Positions 45,535-55,590 of a stretch of DNA of 64,000 nucleotides are shown here, one piece after another. The notes under the pieces are model-generated. The model worked only from the letters and a program-made list of their open reading frames with translations. It searched no databases and had not been told where the DNA came from. Source of the DNA: Bacillus sp. Marseille-P3661 (GTDB taxonomy: Bacteria > Bacillota > Bacilli > Bacillales > Bacillaceae_J); the NCBI RefSeq assembly GCF_900240995.1, contig NZ_LT965954.1, positions 310,001 to 374,000 of the forward strand, in the 5' to 3' direction. Within the stretch, counting starts at the first letter, position 1, and each line of letters begins with the position of its first letter. Position numbers and translations under genes: made by a program.

Positions 45535-46290
45535 TTAATGTATTTCCGGAATTTTGATTTTATCTCCTACTTTTAACGCTATGGGGTCTTTTACACCGTT
45601 TATTTTAGCTAACAGGTCCTGATACTCAGACGAACGATAGTATTGTAGGGAAATTTTATATAATGTATCACCGGGCGCAACCTCATGAATCTTCATAGAT
45701 TTTGCATTAACGATGACGCTTGTCTCTTCTTCTTGGTGCCATTCCGTTGGAGGAGGATAAGGCACCATTATTGTTTCACCAATTTGTAAGTCATTACTAT
45801 TATGTAATCCATTATACAATGCTAAAAACTGTTGAAATTGTGAGGAATTATAGTATTTAATTGATAACTTATATAAAGAATCACCCGATTTTACTTTATG
45901 TTCAATCTCTTTTTCATCATTATTACGCAATGTATCAGCCATGTCGGCTTGTGTTTGGATCGAGTTATCCTCTGCTACTTCGGATGCTGTAACGGCAATC
46001 TCGGGACTAGCTGACTCTTCTGTATGTATAGTTTCAATAGATTCATTTTCTGATATTGGAATTCCCTTTTGTATATTTTCGTTAATGGTATTACTATCAT
46101 TTGATATATCTTTATTGGTGCTATAGTAAGCCGTCCCTGCTGCACTTCCCCCAATAATAATCATAAGTAATACCGCCGCCATGATAGCTCGTTTTATTCT
46201 ATTGCTCTTTTTTAAACGATATCTGCTTTTATGATTATCCCTGTCTTCCTTTTCTAATTGATTAATACTAAATTCATTGATTCTTTTCAA
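45535..46290 (-). CDS. Membrane-anchored double-LysM protein
   Basis: A 251-residue protein from TTG 46290 (AAAGGATG upstream). A cytosolic basic N-terminus is followed by one membrane helix (RAIMAAVLLMIIIGG, about 35-55), an acidic Ser/Thr linker and two LysM domains (EHKVKSGDSLYKLSIKYYNS and IHEVAPGDTLYKISLQYYRS). It would bind peptidoglycan from the outer membrane face. It has no catalytic domain. Confidence 0.82.
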   Translation of the reverse strand: MKRINEFSINQLEKEDRDNHKSRYRLKKSNRIKRAIMAAVLLMIIIGGSAAGTAYYSTNKDISNDSNTINENIQKGIPISENESIETIHTEESASPEIAVTASEVAEDNSIQTQADMADTLRNNDEKEIEHKVKSGDSLYKLSIKYYNSSQFQQFLALYNGLHNSNDLQIGETIMVPYPPPTEWHQEEETSVIVNAKSMKIHEVAPGDTLYKISLQYYRSSEYQDLLAKINGVKDPIALKVGDKIKIPEIH

Positions 46291-46561
46291 TTGATCACAT
46301 CCTTTCGTTACCTTTCTTACTTCATTATACATTTTTTTGTTTTCTTCGACAAAAATTCTTAAAATTTGTAATCATAAAAATACTTTTTTTGATTATTAAT
46401 CTTAACTGATCTATTAATTGATAAACCCTCTGGAGCTTTTATACTTGCTTATTTTTCTAACCTTTCTTACGATTAGAAATAACTAATAAACTAATCGTAA
46501 TATGAATTGTTTTTTTTAGATATAATTTTATAACATGTATTTTATGAAGGGGGCTATACTA

Positions 46562-47740
46562 TTGAAACTTTTATTTGAAAGATTAGAAAACTTATATAAT
46601 GAGATGGTTGATATCCGCCGTTATCTCCATCAGTATCCAGAGCTCTCATTTGAAGAAGTAAAGACACCCAAATATATTGCAGCATACCATGCAAAATTAG
46701 GTCATGATGTTCGAACTAATGTAGGCGGGCGCGGCGTAGTCGCCACCCTGAAAGGAAAGTTGCCTGGCCCAACTGTTGCACTTCGTGCTGATTTTGATGC
46801 TCTTCCTATCCAAGAAGAAAACGAAACACCTTATAAATCCAAAATTGATGGTGTTATGCATGCATGTGGTCATGACGGACATACTGCTACATTGCTAGTC
46901 CTTGCAAAAGTCTTAAATAGTATGAAAGACGAAATTTCTGGAAGTATTGTTTTCATCCACCAACATGCAGAGGAGGTAGCACCTGGCGGAGCGATTGAGA
47001 TGATTCAAGATGGATGCCTTTCAGGAGTAGACGCTATCTTCGGAACCCATCTCTGGGCAACCATTCCTTTAGGAGATATTACATATCGAAGTGGCGCCTT
47101 TATGGCTGCTACAGATAAATTTAAAATTAAAATTCAGGGGCAAGGTGGTCATGGAGCACAACCTCATCTTTGCAAAGACTCTATAGTTGTCGGTTCACAG
47201 CTAGTCATGAATTTACAACAAATAGTCAGTCGAAGAATTGATCCTTTAGAACCCGCTGTAGTATCCGTTGCTGCTTTCGAAGCTAAGAATGCTTATAATG
47301 TCATAGCAGACTCTGCTGAACTGCTTGGTACCGTAAGAGCCTTTGATGAAGGTGTTCGAAAGAAAATAGAGGAAGAAATTGACGTAATAACTAAAGGCAC
47401 TTGTCTCAGTGCAGATGTTTCTTATACGTATTCATATGAGAGGGGCTTTCCTGCAGTTATTAATCATGAACAAGAAACTTTGTTTTTGGCGAATGTGGCA
47501 AAAACAATTCCAACTATAAAAAGAGTATACGAAATTCCTCCAATGATGGGGGGAGAAGATTTTGCATATTATTTACAACATGTTAAAGGTTCTTTTTTCT
47601 TTACAGGGGCTATGAATCCCGATTGGAGTACTGCTTATCCACACCACCATCCTAAATTCGATATTGACGAACGTGCTATGTTGCATGCAGCAAAAACACT
47701 TGGCGCTGTCGCCTTGAATTATTTAAGAGAAAATATATAA
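46562..47740 (+). CDS. M20-family amidohydrolase
   Basis: A 392-residue metal-dependent hydrolase of the IAA-amino-acid/hippurate hydrolase group. Segments are MHACGHDGHTATLL, HQHAEEVAPGGA, GQGGHGAQPHLCKDS, MMGGEDFAYYL and HHHPKFDIDERAM. The TTG at 46562 has AAGGGGG 8 nt upstream and is preferred to the ATG at 46535. It is the second M20 enzyme in the window; unlike dapL it lies outside a DAP context, so its substrate is open. Confidence 0.85.
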   Translation: MKLLFERLENLYNEMVDIRRYLHQYPELSFEEVKTPKYIAAYHAKLGHDVRTNVGGRGVVATLKGKLPGPTVALRADFDALPIQEENETPYKSKIDGVMHACGHDGHTATLLVLAKVLNSMKDEISGSIVFIHQHAEEVAPGGAIEMIQDGCLSGVDAIFGTHLWATIPLGDITYRSGAFMAATDKFKIKIQGQGGHGAQPHLCKDSIVVGSQLVMNLQQIVSRRIDPLEPAVVSVAAFEAKNAYNVIADSAELLGTVRAFDEGVRKKIEEEIDVITKGTCLSADVSYTYSYERGFPAVINHEQETLFLANVAKTIPTIKRVYEIPPMMGGEDFAYYLQHVKGSFFFTGAMNPDWSTAYPHHHPKFDIDERAMLHAAKTLGAVALNYLRENI

Positions 47741-47772
47741 AAAGCTGAGGAATCGGTCCCCAGCTTCTTTTT
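47741..47772. terminator. Terminator after the M20 hydrolase gene
   Basis: AAGCTG-aGG/CCc-CAGCTT stem then CTTTTTATT. It also serves the leftward Asn-rich lipoprotein gene. Confidence 0.78.
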
Positions 47773-47773
47773 A

Positions 47774-48184
47774 TTAACGTGTTGTTCCTGTTCTAGTTGT
47801 TCCGCCCACACCGTTTCCATTGCCGCCATTTCTATTGGTATCGACATCAAATAATCCATCATTACCATTGTTGTCATTAACATCAAATAATCCATCGTTA
47901 CCATTATTGTTATTGACGTCAAATAACCCATCATTGTTGTTGCCATTTCCGTCAAATAGACCGTTATTATCTTCCATATTACCTACACCATTATTTCTTG
48001 TATTCGTGTTCGTTGGACCTACGCGATTATCATTGTTATAGTAACGTACGTTTTCTGTGTTAAAACCATTGTTATCGTTACGAACACCCATAGGATCATT
48101 ATTATTATTATCGGCAGCACCACAACCGGTTAGAAGCCCTAATGACATTAAAGAAGATGAAACGAAAAGCAATGTTTTTTTCAT
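47774..48184 (-). CDS. Asn/Gly/Asp-repeat lipoprotein
   Basis: 136 residues from ATG 48184 (GGAGGG upstream). The lipobox is GLLTGCGAA. The mature protein is low-complexity, with repeats of the form NGNDGLFDVN and an end GVGGTTRTGTTR. Such repeat lipoproteins are often surface or spore-associated in bacilli. The function is unknown. Confidence 0.72.
   Translation of the reverse strand: MKKTLLFVSSSLMSLGLLTGCGAADNNNNDPMGVRNDNNGFNTENVRYYNNDNRVGPTNTNTRNNGVGNMEDNNGLFDGNGNNNDGLFDVNNNNGNDGLFDVNDNNGNDGLFDVDTNRNGGNGNGVGGTTRTGTTR
47845..47952 (-). repeat. 36-bp tandem repeats encoding NGNDGLFDVNDN units
   Basis: Three successive units start at 47845, 47881 and 47917, with a diverged fourth. The first two share CATCAAATAATCCATC and differ at few sites. 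Copy number is probably variable. Confidence 0.85.
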
Positions 48185-48303
48185 ATTATTTTTCCCTCCA
48201 TATAATTGTTTTTCGTTTACATACTTTAATATGCCCACAATTGTATGGAGTAGTAAGAGGATCTGTAATTACCTTCTGCCAAGAATGGATATAGTTTACA
48301 ATG

Positions 48304-49236
48304 TTACTTAGTGAAACGATGACTTCCAATATCTATAACAACTTCACGATTTGCCAAGAAAGCGTTTGTAGTTTTACCAGGATTGAAAAAGTATAGCGAA
48401 TCTCCGACTGGCATATCACCTTGCACTGCTTTTGTTGCAGCATCAATTGCACTATTTGAAGGAGTAACTTCATGAATTCTTCCTGTTGTTACAGGTGTAA
48501 ATTGTCCGGCTTGTAAGATAACTTCCTCAATAGTATTTGGAAATCGAGGGTCTGCAACACGATTTAAAATCACATTACCAATTGCAACCTGTGCCTTAAA
48601 TGATTCCCCTTCAGCTTCCGCTTGAATTAGCTTAGCAAGAAGTTCTAGCTCCTTATTACTTTGCATCGCCTGAGGTATTATAACCTTTAATTTTGTTCCA
48701 GGATTGATAATACCGTTTTCTAGGTTATTCCGTTCCTTCAATAAGCCTACCGTTGTATTAAAGGATTTGCTAATAGCAGCAAGGCTATCACCTTGTTGAA
48801 CCTCATACAAGGGAACAGAAGTCAGTTTAATTTTATTATGTTCATCTATCCATTTTACTTCCATATGCATAAATTCTGATACATGACGAACTGGCAAATA
48901 CGCACGATCATAACGTATCATTGGTGCTACATCTAAATTATACATCGAATTGTTCACTTTTACTTTCCTGCTATTAATAAAGAAAGTGACTGTATCGTTA
49001 ACAGGAGTCTGTATCTTTACAGTTCGATTAACATCATTCCATTCAACAGCCGCTCCTAGTTGCTCACCAATAAAACGGACTGGCACATAAAGTCGTCCAT
49101 TATCAATAAAGAGCGGTTCTTGAAAAGAAACATGTTGTTCATTAACAATTATCGTATAATTAGTATTTGCTATTATGTTATTAGGAATCAATGATATTAA
49201 AAACATAATAGTTACTAGTGTTTTTATGATCTTCAT
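48304..49236 (-). CDS. Cell wall hydrolase (SleB-type) with stalk and LysM domains
   Basis: A 310-residue exported protein with a signal peptide (1-23). The copper-amine-oxidase-N-like stalk domain (about 30-145) has FQEPLFIDNGRLYVPVRF and AYLPVRHVSE. One LysM (about 148-195) is followed by the SleB/CwlJ hydrolase domain (about 205-310) with the catalytic Glu in QAEAEGES and VILNRVADPRFP. SleB enzymes are lytic transglycosylases acting on spore cortex or cell wall. The fused stalk makes it longer than SleB itself. Confidence 0.87.
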   Translation of the reverse strand: MKIIKTLVTIMFLISLIPNNIIANTNYTIIVNEQHVSFQEPLFIDNGRLYVPVRFIGEQLGAAVEWNDVNRTVKIQTPVNDTVTFFINSRKVKVNNSMYNLDVAPMIRYDRAYLPVRHVSEFMHMEVKWIDEHNKIKLTSVPLYEVQQGDSLAAISKSFNTTVGLLKERNNLENGIINPGTKLKVIIPQAMQSNKELELLAKLIQAEAEGESFKAQVAIGNVILNRVADPRFPNTIEEVILQAGQFTPVTTGRIHEVTPSNSAIDAATKAVQGDMPVGDSLYFFNPGKTTNAFLANREVVIDIGSHRFTK

Positions 49237-49380
49237 ATCAATTCTCCATCATATTTATTTGTGAAAATTTTAACATTATCATAGCTTACAGTTCATTAGT
49301 AGATAATTGGTCCAATTACCAAATTGAGTAATTTTTATAATGCTGATTTTGGGAAAAATATTATTATGGAGGGATGAAAA

Positions 49381-49653
49381 ATGGGTAGAAATAGAAAACT
49401 TCTTGTACCGGGAGCTCGACAACAAGTAAATAATCTAAAAGATCAAGTCATGCAAAAACAAGGCTTTCAGGGGGGGCAAGACCTCAAATATGAAGTAGCC
49501 GATGAGTTAGGTATTCAGCTTAATAAAGGCTATAATGGCAACATTAGAGCAAACGAAGCTGGGAAAATTGGTGGGAAAATTGGCGGAAATATGGTTAAAG
49601 AAATGATTAGAATGGCGGAACAACAACTTGCTCAAAACAATAAGAGAGGTTAA
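49381..49653 (+). CDS. Alpha/beta-type small acid-soluble spore protein
   Basis: A 90-residue SASP. The germination protease site region KYEVADELGI and the DNA-binding segments NKGYNGNIRANEAGKIGGKIGGNMVKEMI are present. SASPs coat and protect spore DNA. The N-terminus (GRNRKLLVPGARQQVN) is of the SspD/SspF-like length class. It is probably under the forespore factor SigG. The ribosome binding site is GGAGGGATG. Confidence 0.92.
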   Translation: MGRNRKLLVPGARQQVNNLKDQVMQKQGFQGGQDLKYEVADELGIQLNKGYNGNIRANEAGKIGGKIGGNMVKEMIRMAEQQLAQNNKRG

Positions 49654-49670
49654 TTAGTATACCTCTCTTA
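49641..49670. terminator. Convergent hairpin between SASP and lipoprotein genes
   Basis: A perfect 10-bp stem TAAGAGAGGT/ACCTCTCTTA (49641-49650 with 49661-49670). Its arms overlap the 3' ends of both genes. T tracts are short. Confidence 0.7.
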
Positions 49671-50171
49671 CATTTTCCAACTAATTGATGGGTCTACAGA
49701 CGTTTTAACCCCCGATATAATGGGTTCTGAATTATTTTTACCAACCAAAATGGATAGGTTATAATGTTTATATAAATCTCCAAGTTCACCTGCTTCAACA
49801 GGCCTTCCTCCATTTGCAAATGAGGATAAATGTTGGGCAGCTCTTTCACCAATGCTTACAGCCGCGTGGCTAGTAATTTGTTCGTTGACAAGAATTGATA
49901 TCGTAATATTCATGCTATCAGTGTGTATTCTCGAATCTTTAACACCTTTTTCCTGATTAATCAAAGATTGAACAATATTAATCGTTTCTTCCCTTATTTC
50001 CAGCGGTGGCTGACTGTTCTGTTCTAATGCAACAAATTTTCTTTGATCATACTCTACTTTTTCAGTTATATCATGTACTTGATTCTCTACATTCGCCTGA
50101 TAATCTGGATTGCTCGCATTACATCCTGTAAGAAAAATCAACGCAAATAGTAAGCCGCCAGCTTTATTCAT
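49668..50171 (-). CDS. YhcN/YlaJ-like sporulation lipoprotein
   Basis: A 167-residue lipoprotein (lipobox ALIFLTGCN). The mature part has the YhcN-like block SMNITISILVNEQITSHAAVSIGE (strand-helix). Many homologues of this type are in the spore inner membrane or coat. Family assignment is tentative. It overlaps the upstream gene by 4 nt. Confidence 0.6.
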   Translation of the reverse strand: MNKAGGLLFALIFLTGCNASNPDYQANVENQVHDITEKVEYDQRKFVALEQNSQPPLEIREETINIVQSLINQEKGVKDSRIHTDSMNITISILVNEQITSHAAVSIGERAAQHLSSFANGGRPVEAGELGDLYKHYNLSILVGKNNSEPIISGVKTSVDPSISWKM

Positions 50172-50380
50172 TCCATATCACCTACTTTTGTTTCGTTAAT
50201 TTCTTTTTCTAACGCATTAATAATAATTTGTTTTATTTCTAATTCCTGTACTAACGTTTCCCTTACTTTATTTGCAGGGATTAATGAAATAGCTTGCTGC
50301 AATTCACTTGCATATTCATTATTAGCGTTGAGTTCAGCTAATAATACCTTCAACTTATTTTGCTTATTTTCAGCGCTCAT
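50168..50380 (-). CDS. Small coiled-coil protein, unknown
   Basis: 70 residues from ATG 50380 (GGAGGTG 8 nt upstream). It is fully helical with Leu/Ile heptads (LKVLLAELNANNEYASEL, LVQELEIKQIIINALEKEI). It lies between the PAP2 gene (starting 1 bp past its stop) and the lipoprotein (4-nt overlap), so the three are one operon. The function is unknown. Confidence 0.65.
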   Translation of the reverse strand: MSAENKQNKLKVLLAELNANNEYASELQQAISLIPANKVRETLVQELEIKQIIINALEKEINETKVGDME

Positions 50381-50381
50381 A

Positions 50382-51029
50382 TTAGGCACCTCCATTTCTA
50401 GTTTCTAGTAAATACTGAAATTTATGCAATATAAGCACCGTAAATATAAGCCAGCTAAATCCCATAAAAAAACCACCAATTACATCACTAGGATAATGAA
50501 CACCCAGGTAAATTCTACTAAGTCCAATTAAAAATATTAATGTCCCTATTGAAATTTGAATGCAGTAACATAGTGTTTTATTATAGTTAAGAGTGCGGCA
50601 AATTAAATAAGCAATGAATCCATAATAAGCTGTTGATATCATTGCATGTCCACTTGGAAAACTATATCCAGTAACATCTACTATATGTTCAATAACAGGT
50701 CTTTCTCTAACAAATTGTTCTTTTAAAAATCGATTTAAAACCTGAGCCCCGATTAAATTTATTAGTAAAATTGGTGGAAATAAAGTTTCTTTCCTTATTA
50801 ACCAATAAATAGCAAGCAATAGAAAAATAGGATATTCAATCTTATACGACCCGATATGTGTAATAATGATAAGCAATTCTGTCAGCCAATCGGTTTTAAA
50901 GCTCTGTATATAGCTTGTACCGTACGTATCAATCAATATAAAGTTATGAGTAATTACCCCAAAACTAGTAACGATAAATAGACTAATGGTTACACTCATT
51001 AATACCACTAAACGAGTATTGCCTATCAT
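50382..51029 (-). CDS. PAP2-family membrane phosphatase
   Basis: A 215-residue membrane protein with five or six helices. The three phosphatase motifs are KEQFVRERP, PSGHAM and SRIYLGVHYPSDVIGG, with catalytic His and Arg intact. It probably dephosphorylates a lipid phosphate (phosphatidylglycerol phosphate or undecaprenyl pyrophosphate type) at the outer membrane face. It is the first gene of a three-gene operon. Confidence 0.87.
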   Translation of the reverse strand: MIGNTRLVVLMSVTISLFIVTSFGVITHNFILIDTYGTSYIQSFKTDWLTELLIIITHIGSYKIEYPIFLLLAIYWLIRKETLFPPILLINLIGAQVLNRFLKEQFVRERPVIEHIVDVTGYSFPSGHAMISTAYYGFIAYLICRTLNYNKTLCYCIQISIGTLIFLIGLSRIYLGVHYPSDVIGGFFMGFSWLIFTVLILHKFQYLLETRNGGA

Positions 51030-51166
51030 TTATATCAGTCCTTTTGGAAATCTATTGTTACAATATTGTTTGTCTTTTCCATTAAAAATATAAAAATATG
51101 TTAAAATAAGTTAAACAATGATCAAAAATTTAACTATTGGACATTTTGAGTAAAGGATTGGAGTAG

Positions 51167-51796
51167 ATGGATCAAAAGGAGCTATATGAACGTATCACTT
51201 CATTAAAACATCGAAAACCCTCAATTTTCGAAAATAATCAGTTAAATCAATTTTCAATTTTCTTACCTCTAATCAAAGTAGGTGCTGAGTATCATATATT
51301 GTTTGAGATTAGATCTAAGGAACTAAGGCGACAACCAGGAGAAACTTGTTTTCCAGGCGGGCGTTTAGATTCAAATGGAGAAAGCAGCCAAGATGCAGCA
51401 ATTAGGGAAACATGTGAAGAACTTGGAATTCTAAGCAATGAACTCCAACTAATGGGGGCTTTAGACTATCTCCTATCACCCTTTGGTACGGTAATCTATC
51501 CGTATTTTGGTTGGATTAAAAAGGATTTGAATGAGCTATCACCAAATACTGCAGAAGTAGGGTCTATTTTTACAATTCCCATTTCATATCTCATCAAAAA
51601 TGAGCCTGAAGTTTATAAAATTCATTTTGATGTAAAACCTGAAGAAAACTTTCCTTTTCACCTTGTTCCAGGTGGAAAAAATTATAATTGGCGGCCTAGA
51701 GAAATGAATGAGCTCTTCTACCGGTATGAAGATAAAGTTGTTTGGGGATTAACAGCTAGAATTTTACATCACTTCCTAAACCTGATAAAAAGCTAG
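51167..51796 (+). CDS. NUDIX hydrolase, probable CoA pyrophosphatase
   Basis: A 209-residue NUDIX enzyme. The box reads GGRLDSNGESSQDAAIRETCEELGI, close to the GX5EX7REUXEEXGU consensus (quoted in two parts: GGRLDSNGE and RETCEELGI). The LRRQPGETCFPGG segment before it is the UPF0035 motif of CoA-specific NUDIX enzymes (NudL/PCD1 type). Likely role: hydrolysis of CoA or oxidised CoA. Ribosome binding site TTGGAG. Confidence 0.86.
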   Translation: MDQKELYERITSLKHRKPSIFENNQLNQFSIFLPLIKVGAEYHILFEIRSKELRRQPGETCFPGGRLDSNGESSQDAAIRETCEELGILSNELQLMGALDYLLSPFGTVIYPYFGWIKKDLNELSPNTAEVGSIFTIPISYLIKNEPEVYKIHFDVKPEENFPFHLVPGGKNYNWRPREMNELFYRYEDKVVWGLTARILHHFLNLIKS

Positions 51797-51920
51797 CACT
51801 ATACGTAAAATTTAGAATTAACTATTTACTAGATTTATTTTTATTTGTATTGTAGTGATAAGAAAAAAATTTTGTTATATTTGCAACATACAAAAAAGTA
51901 ATGTAGAGGAGAAGTAATCA

Positions 51921-52709
51921 ATGTTAAAAGCTATTTTCTTTGATCTAGATGATACACTTCTTTGGGATCAAAAGAGTGTTAAAGAAGCCTTTGTAGCAAC
52001 ATGTAAAAAGGCTCAAGAAAAATATGATATTGATCCTGAGAAACTTGAAGATGCTGTTCGTGGTGCAGCTAGAGAACTGTACAGCTCATACGAAACATAT
52101 CCATTCACACAAATGATCGGGATTAATCCTTTCGAAGGTCTTTGGGGTAACTTCTTAGACGATGAGGAAAATTTTAAAAAAATGAGCAAAATTGTTCCGT
52201 TATATCGAAAAGATGCATGGACGAATGGACTAAAAGCACTTGGAATAGATAATGAGGAATTCGGCAGTACCCTCGCGGAACTTTTTCCAGTTATGCGTCA
52301 ACAAAATCCTTTTGTATACGAAGAAACTTTTGAAATACTAGATGCCTTAAAGGATACATACAAACTTCTTCTTCTTACTAATGGATCTCCTGATTTACAG
52401 AACACAAAATTAAAATTAACGCCAGAACTAGTCCCGTATTTCGAGCAAATCATTATTTCTGGGGATGTTGGTCGTGGGAAACCAGATCCTGCTATGTTTG
52501 AACATGCACTAAAATTAATGAATATCGAGAATAATGAAGCTATCATGGTTGGAGATAATTTACTTACTGATATTTTAGGTGCTTCACGCGTTGGTATAAA
52601 ATCAGTTTGGATTAATAGACATGGTAAAGAAAGAATACAAGATATTAATCCTGATTTCGAAATTAAACATTTACAGGAACTATTCCCAATCATTGAATCA
52701 CTTAACTAA
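51921..52709 (+). CDS. HAD-family hydrolase (YsaA-like)
   Basis: A 262-residue cytosolic HAD phosphatase. Motif [10 protein letters not shown], motif [11 protein letters not shown], motif III Lys in GRGKPDP and motif [15 protein letters not shown] are all intact. A large helical cap (about 20-110) is of the C1 type. It resembles B. subtilis YsaA in length and motifs. The substrate is unknown. Confidence 0.84.
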   Translation: MLKAIFFDLDDTLLWDQKSVKEAFVATCKKAQEKYDIDPEKLEDAVRGAARELYSSYETYPFTQMIGINPFEGLWGNFLDDEENFKKMSKIVPLYRKDAWTNGLKALGIDNEEFGSTLAELFPVMRQQNPFVYEETFEILDALKDTYKLLLLTNGSPDLQNTKLKLTPELVPYFEQIIISGDVGRGKPDPAMFEHALKLMNIENNEAIMVGDNLLTDILGASRVGIKSVWINRHGKERIQDINPDFEIKHLQELFPIIESLN

Positions 52710-52751
52710 TTTTAAAAAGCTAAAAAGAGAACACTGCATATCCAACATGTC

Positions 52752-52787
52752 AAAAGGCCAAATCGGAGGATTTGGTCTTTTTTAGCC
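52752..52787 (+). terminator. Terminator after the HAD gene
   Basis: AAAAG-g-CCAAATC/GATTTGG-t-CTTTT stem with a 4-nt loop, then T run. Confidence 0.85.
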
Positions 52788-52904
52788 TCATTTAAGTTGA
52801 ATTATTCCCGTCCATTCTAATTCGTTGTACTCCTTCTTTTGACTAATATACTGAAACCTTGTCTGGCTATTTACCAAAAAACTAAATAAAAATCCTAATC
52901 GAAC

Positions 52905-52967
52905 CTTGACCTTTTTTGACCTATCAATTATCATATAGTCATAAGGTCAAAGTTAGTCAAAGTCAAA
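52905..52967 (+). promoter_or_regulatory. Two CtsR operators upstream of clpE
   Basis: CtsR binds GGTCAAA heptads in tandem. The first site, on the minus strand, reads GGTCAAA-aaa-GGTCAAG (52905-52921). The second, on the plus strand, reads GGTCAAA-gtt-AGTCAAA-gTCAAA (52945-52967). Two operators at clpE fit its very tight heat-shock repression in bacilli. Confidence 0.88.
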
Positions 52968-53014
52968 AAATGCTGATCAACTTAAATTTAAACTATTAAA
53001 GGAGGATACTTTCG

Positions 53015-55147
53015 ATGATTTGTCAAATTTGCAATCAAAACGCGGCAACTATTCAAATGAATTTTAGAGTGAATCAACGTCAGCAACAGCTAAATTTATG
53101 CCATGATTGTTATACTAAGGAGAAAGTCAAATTCAATATTCCAAGCGGCTTTAGTGGATTTGGGAATTCTCCTTTAGATGAATTGTGGAATAATTTTAAT
53201 AAAAGTAAAGGATATGCTCAATCAAATTCCCCAGATTCAAACAAACAGTCTAAATCAAATGGATTTTTAGTTCAATATGGAAGAAATTTAACTCATGCTG
53301 CCAAGGCAGGATTAATAGATCCTGTGATTGGCCGTGACAAGGAAGTTAACCGTGTAATCGAAATATTAAATCGTCGAAACAAAAATAACCCAGTGTTAAT
53401 TGGTGAACCTGGTGTTGGTAAAACTGCTATTGTTGAAGGATTGGCCCTAAAAATTACAGAAGGCCAAGTACCAAATAAATTATTAAATAAAGAAGTTTAC
53501 TTGCTCGATGTTGCGTCACTTGTTGCCAACACCGGTATACGTGGTCAATTTGAAGAACGCATGAAACAACTTATTTCAGAACTTCAATCTCGAAAAAATA
53601 TTATTCTATTCATAGATGAAATACATTTACTAGTAGGTGCAGGATCCGCAGAAGGATCCATGGACGCCGGTAACATTTTAAAACCAGCACTAGCTCGGGG
53701 AGAACTACAATTAGTTGGTGCAACTACATTAAAAGAATATCGCCAAATTGAAAAAGATGCTGCCCTTGAGCGTCGTTTCCAACCAGTGATTGTCAATGAA
53801 CCAACAGTGGCACAAGCTATCGACATACTAAAGGGAATTCAATCAAAATATGAAACATATCACGAAGTGAATTATAGTAATGAAGCGATTGAGGCTTGCG
53901 TGACTTTGTCTCACCGTTATATTCAAGATCGATTCCTACCTGATAAAGCGATTGATCTATTAGATGAAGCAGGTTCAAAAATTAACCTTAAAACGAATAA
54001 TAAAACCAATACCTCAACAATCGAAGAGCGCCTTGTAGAAATTACAAAGAAAAAAGAACAAGCTGCTATAGAAGAAAATTATGAATTAGCTGCAAAACTT
54101 CGACAGGAAGAACTTAAGCTAGAAACACAGTTGAACGCTACCATCCAAGATGAAAAACCAATTGTAACTGTCAATGATATTCAAGCTATCATTGAAGAAA
54201 AAACAGGTATTCCCGTTGGAAAGCTACAACTAGATGAACAAAAAAAAATGAAAAATCTTATTACTACTCTCTCTACGAAAGTAATTGGGCAAGAAGATGC
54301 AGTTCAAAAGGTTGCAAAGGCTATTCGTCGTAGTAGAGCGGGTCTAAAAGCCAAAAATCGTCCAATTGGATCGTTTCTTTTTGTTGGACCTACAGGTGTA
54401 GGTAAAACCGAATTAACTAAAACATTAGCTGAAGAATTATTCGGATCAAAAGAAAGTATGATACGCTTAGATATGAGTGAATTTATGGAAAAACACTCAG
54501 TATCAAAACTAATTGGTTCTCCGCCAGGCTACGTAGGGCATGATGAGGCAGGCCAATTAACTGAGAAAATCCGCCGGAACCCATATAGTATTATCCTGTT
54601 AGATGAAATTGAAAAAGCACATCCAGATGTACAGCATATGTTTTTACAAATACTCGAGGACGGACGGTTAACAGACAGTCAAGGACGTACTGTAAGCTTT
54701 AAAGATTCAGTTATTATTATGACAAGCAATGCTGGCGTAGGCCATAAGAAAGTAACGGTTGGCTTTGAGAAAGACGATAGTGCAGCAACACAAGAAAGCA
54801 ACCTATTAGAATCATTAGGCAACTTCTTTAAGCCCGAATTTCTAAATCGCTTTGATAGTATAGTTGAATTCAAAGCACTTGAAAAAGAACACTTATTAGA
54901 AATTGTTGATTTAATGCTTATTGAATTACAAAATATGCTGCAGGAACAAAATATTACATTTGAAATCGATACTGATGTGAAGGAAAAATTAGTGGAGCTA
55001 GGCTATCACAGCTTATTTGGAGCAAGACCATTACGAAGAGTAATCCAAGACCAGCTTGAAGATCGAATCACTGATTTATTATTAGACAAGCAAGATCTCT
55101 CAGTCCTTCATGCTAAGTTAATGAACGACGAAATTATCGTCGAGTAG
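53015..55147 (+). CDS. clpE: Clp protease ATPase ClpE
   Basis: A 710-residue Hsp100 ATPase that unfolds proteins for ClpP. The N-terminal zinc finger has CQIC (3-6) and CHDC (29-32). Two AAA+ modules have Walker A GEPGVGKT (about 130) and GPTGVGKT (about 455), with IDEIH and LDEIEKAHP as Walker B. A UVR-like middle segment ([15 protein letters not shown]) lies between. The zinc finger separates it from ClpC. CtsR sites upstream give heat-shock control. Confidence 0.96.
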   Translation: MICQICNQNAATIQMNFRVNQRQQQLNLCHDCYTKEKVKFNIPSGFSGFGNSPLDELWNNFNKSKGYAQSNSPDSNKQSKSNGFLVQYGRNLTHAAKAGLIDPVIGRDKEVNRVIEILNRRNKNNPVLIGEPGVGKTAIVEGLALKITEGQVPNKLLNKEVYLLDVASLVANTGIRGQFEERMKQLISELQSRKNIILFIDEIHLLVGAGSAEGSMDAGNILKPALARGELQLVGATTLKEYRQIEKDAALERRFQPVIVNEPTVAQAIDILKGIQSKYETYHEVNYSNEAIEACVTLSHRYIQDRFLPDKAIDLLDEAGSKINLKTNNKTNTSTIEERLVEITKKKEQAAIEENYELAAKLRQEELKLETQLNATIQDEKPIVTVNDIQAIIEEKTGIPVGKLQLDEQKKMKNLITTLSTKVIGQEDAVQKVAKAIRRSRAGLKAKNRPIGSFLFVGPTGVGKTELTKTLAEELFGSKESMIRLDMSEFMEKHSVSKLIGSPPGYVGHDEAGQLTEKIRRNPYSIILLDEIEKAHPDVQHMFLQILEDGRLTDSQGRTVSFKDSVIIMTSNAGVGHKKVTVGFEKDDSAATQESNLLESLGNFFKPEFLNRFDSIVEFKALEKEHLLEIVDLMLIELQNMLQEQNITFEIDTDVKEKLVELGYHSLFGARPLRRVIQDQLEDRITDLLLDKQDLSVLHAKLMNDEIIVE

Positions 55148-55197
55148 ATCGAAAAGCGAGCATTGGCTAAAGACTGCAATTCTGCTTAATCTTAAAT

Positions 55198-55236
55198 AAA
55201 GCCCCGGCTGTCATGAACCAGCCGGGGCTTTTTGCT
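55198..55236. terminator. Bidirectional terminator between clpE and DUF5634 gene
   Basis: A perfect 13-bp GC-rich stem AAAGCCCCGGCTG/CAGCCGGGGCTTT (55198-55210 with 55219-55231) then TTTTG. Confidence 0.92.
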
Positions 55237-55548
55237 CTAATGCTTTATATTTTCTTCAATTCGATTAAATACTTCATCCAAGGATTTAATATTTTTCTCT
55301 TCATGATCATCTAACTGAATCGTCCAATTCGTATCTTTTACCGCCAAATTCCCTTGTTCATTCTTTACATATGGAAGATTAATAATAAAAAAATTATCCT
55401 TTTTCTCAATACTATAGCCTATATAATAATTTTCATCCTCACCTTGTTCTTCATAAATTCCAATGCTATCTAGATCATACTGTTGCATTAGTGGTTGTAG
55501 TGACTTTTGCATTTCATCTAATATGCTTTCTCTATTTTTATATTCCAT
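55237..55548 (-). CDS. DUF5634-like protein
   Basis: A 103-residue acidic cytosolic protein. The start MEYKNRESILDEMQKSLQPLM and the strand-rich middle (YYIGYSIEKKDNFFIINLPY) resemble the DUF5634 family of bacilli. No motif suggests an activity. It lies downstream of nrnB with 42 bp between, so the two may be co-transcribed. Confidence 0.6.
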   Translation of the reverse strand: MEYKNRESILDEMQKSLQPLMQQYDLDSIGIYEEQGEDENYYIGYSIEKKDNFFIINLPYVKNEQGNLAVKDTNWTIQLDDHEEKNIKSLDEVFNRIEENIKH

Positions 55549-55590
55549 TGCTTATGATTCTCCTTTCATATCAACAGAAACTTTGATAAA

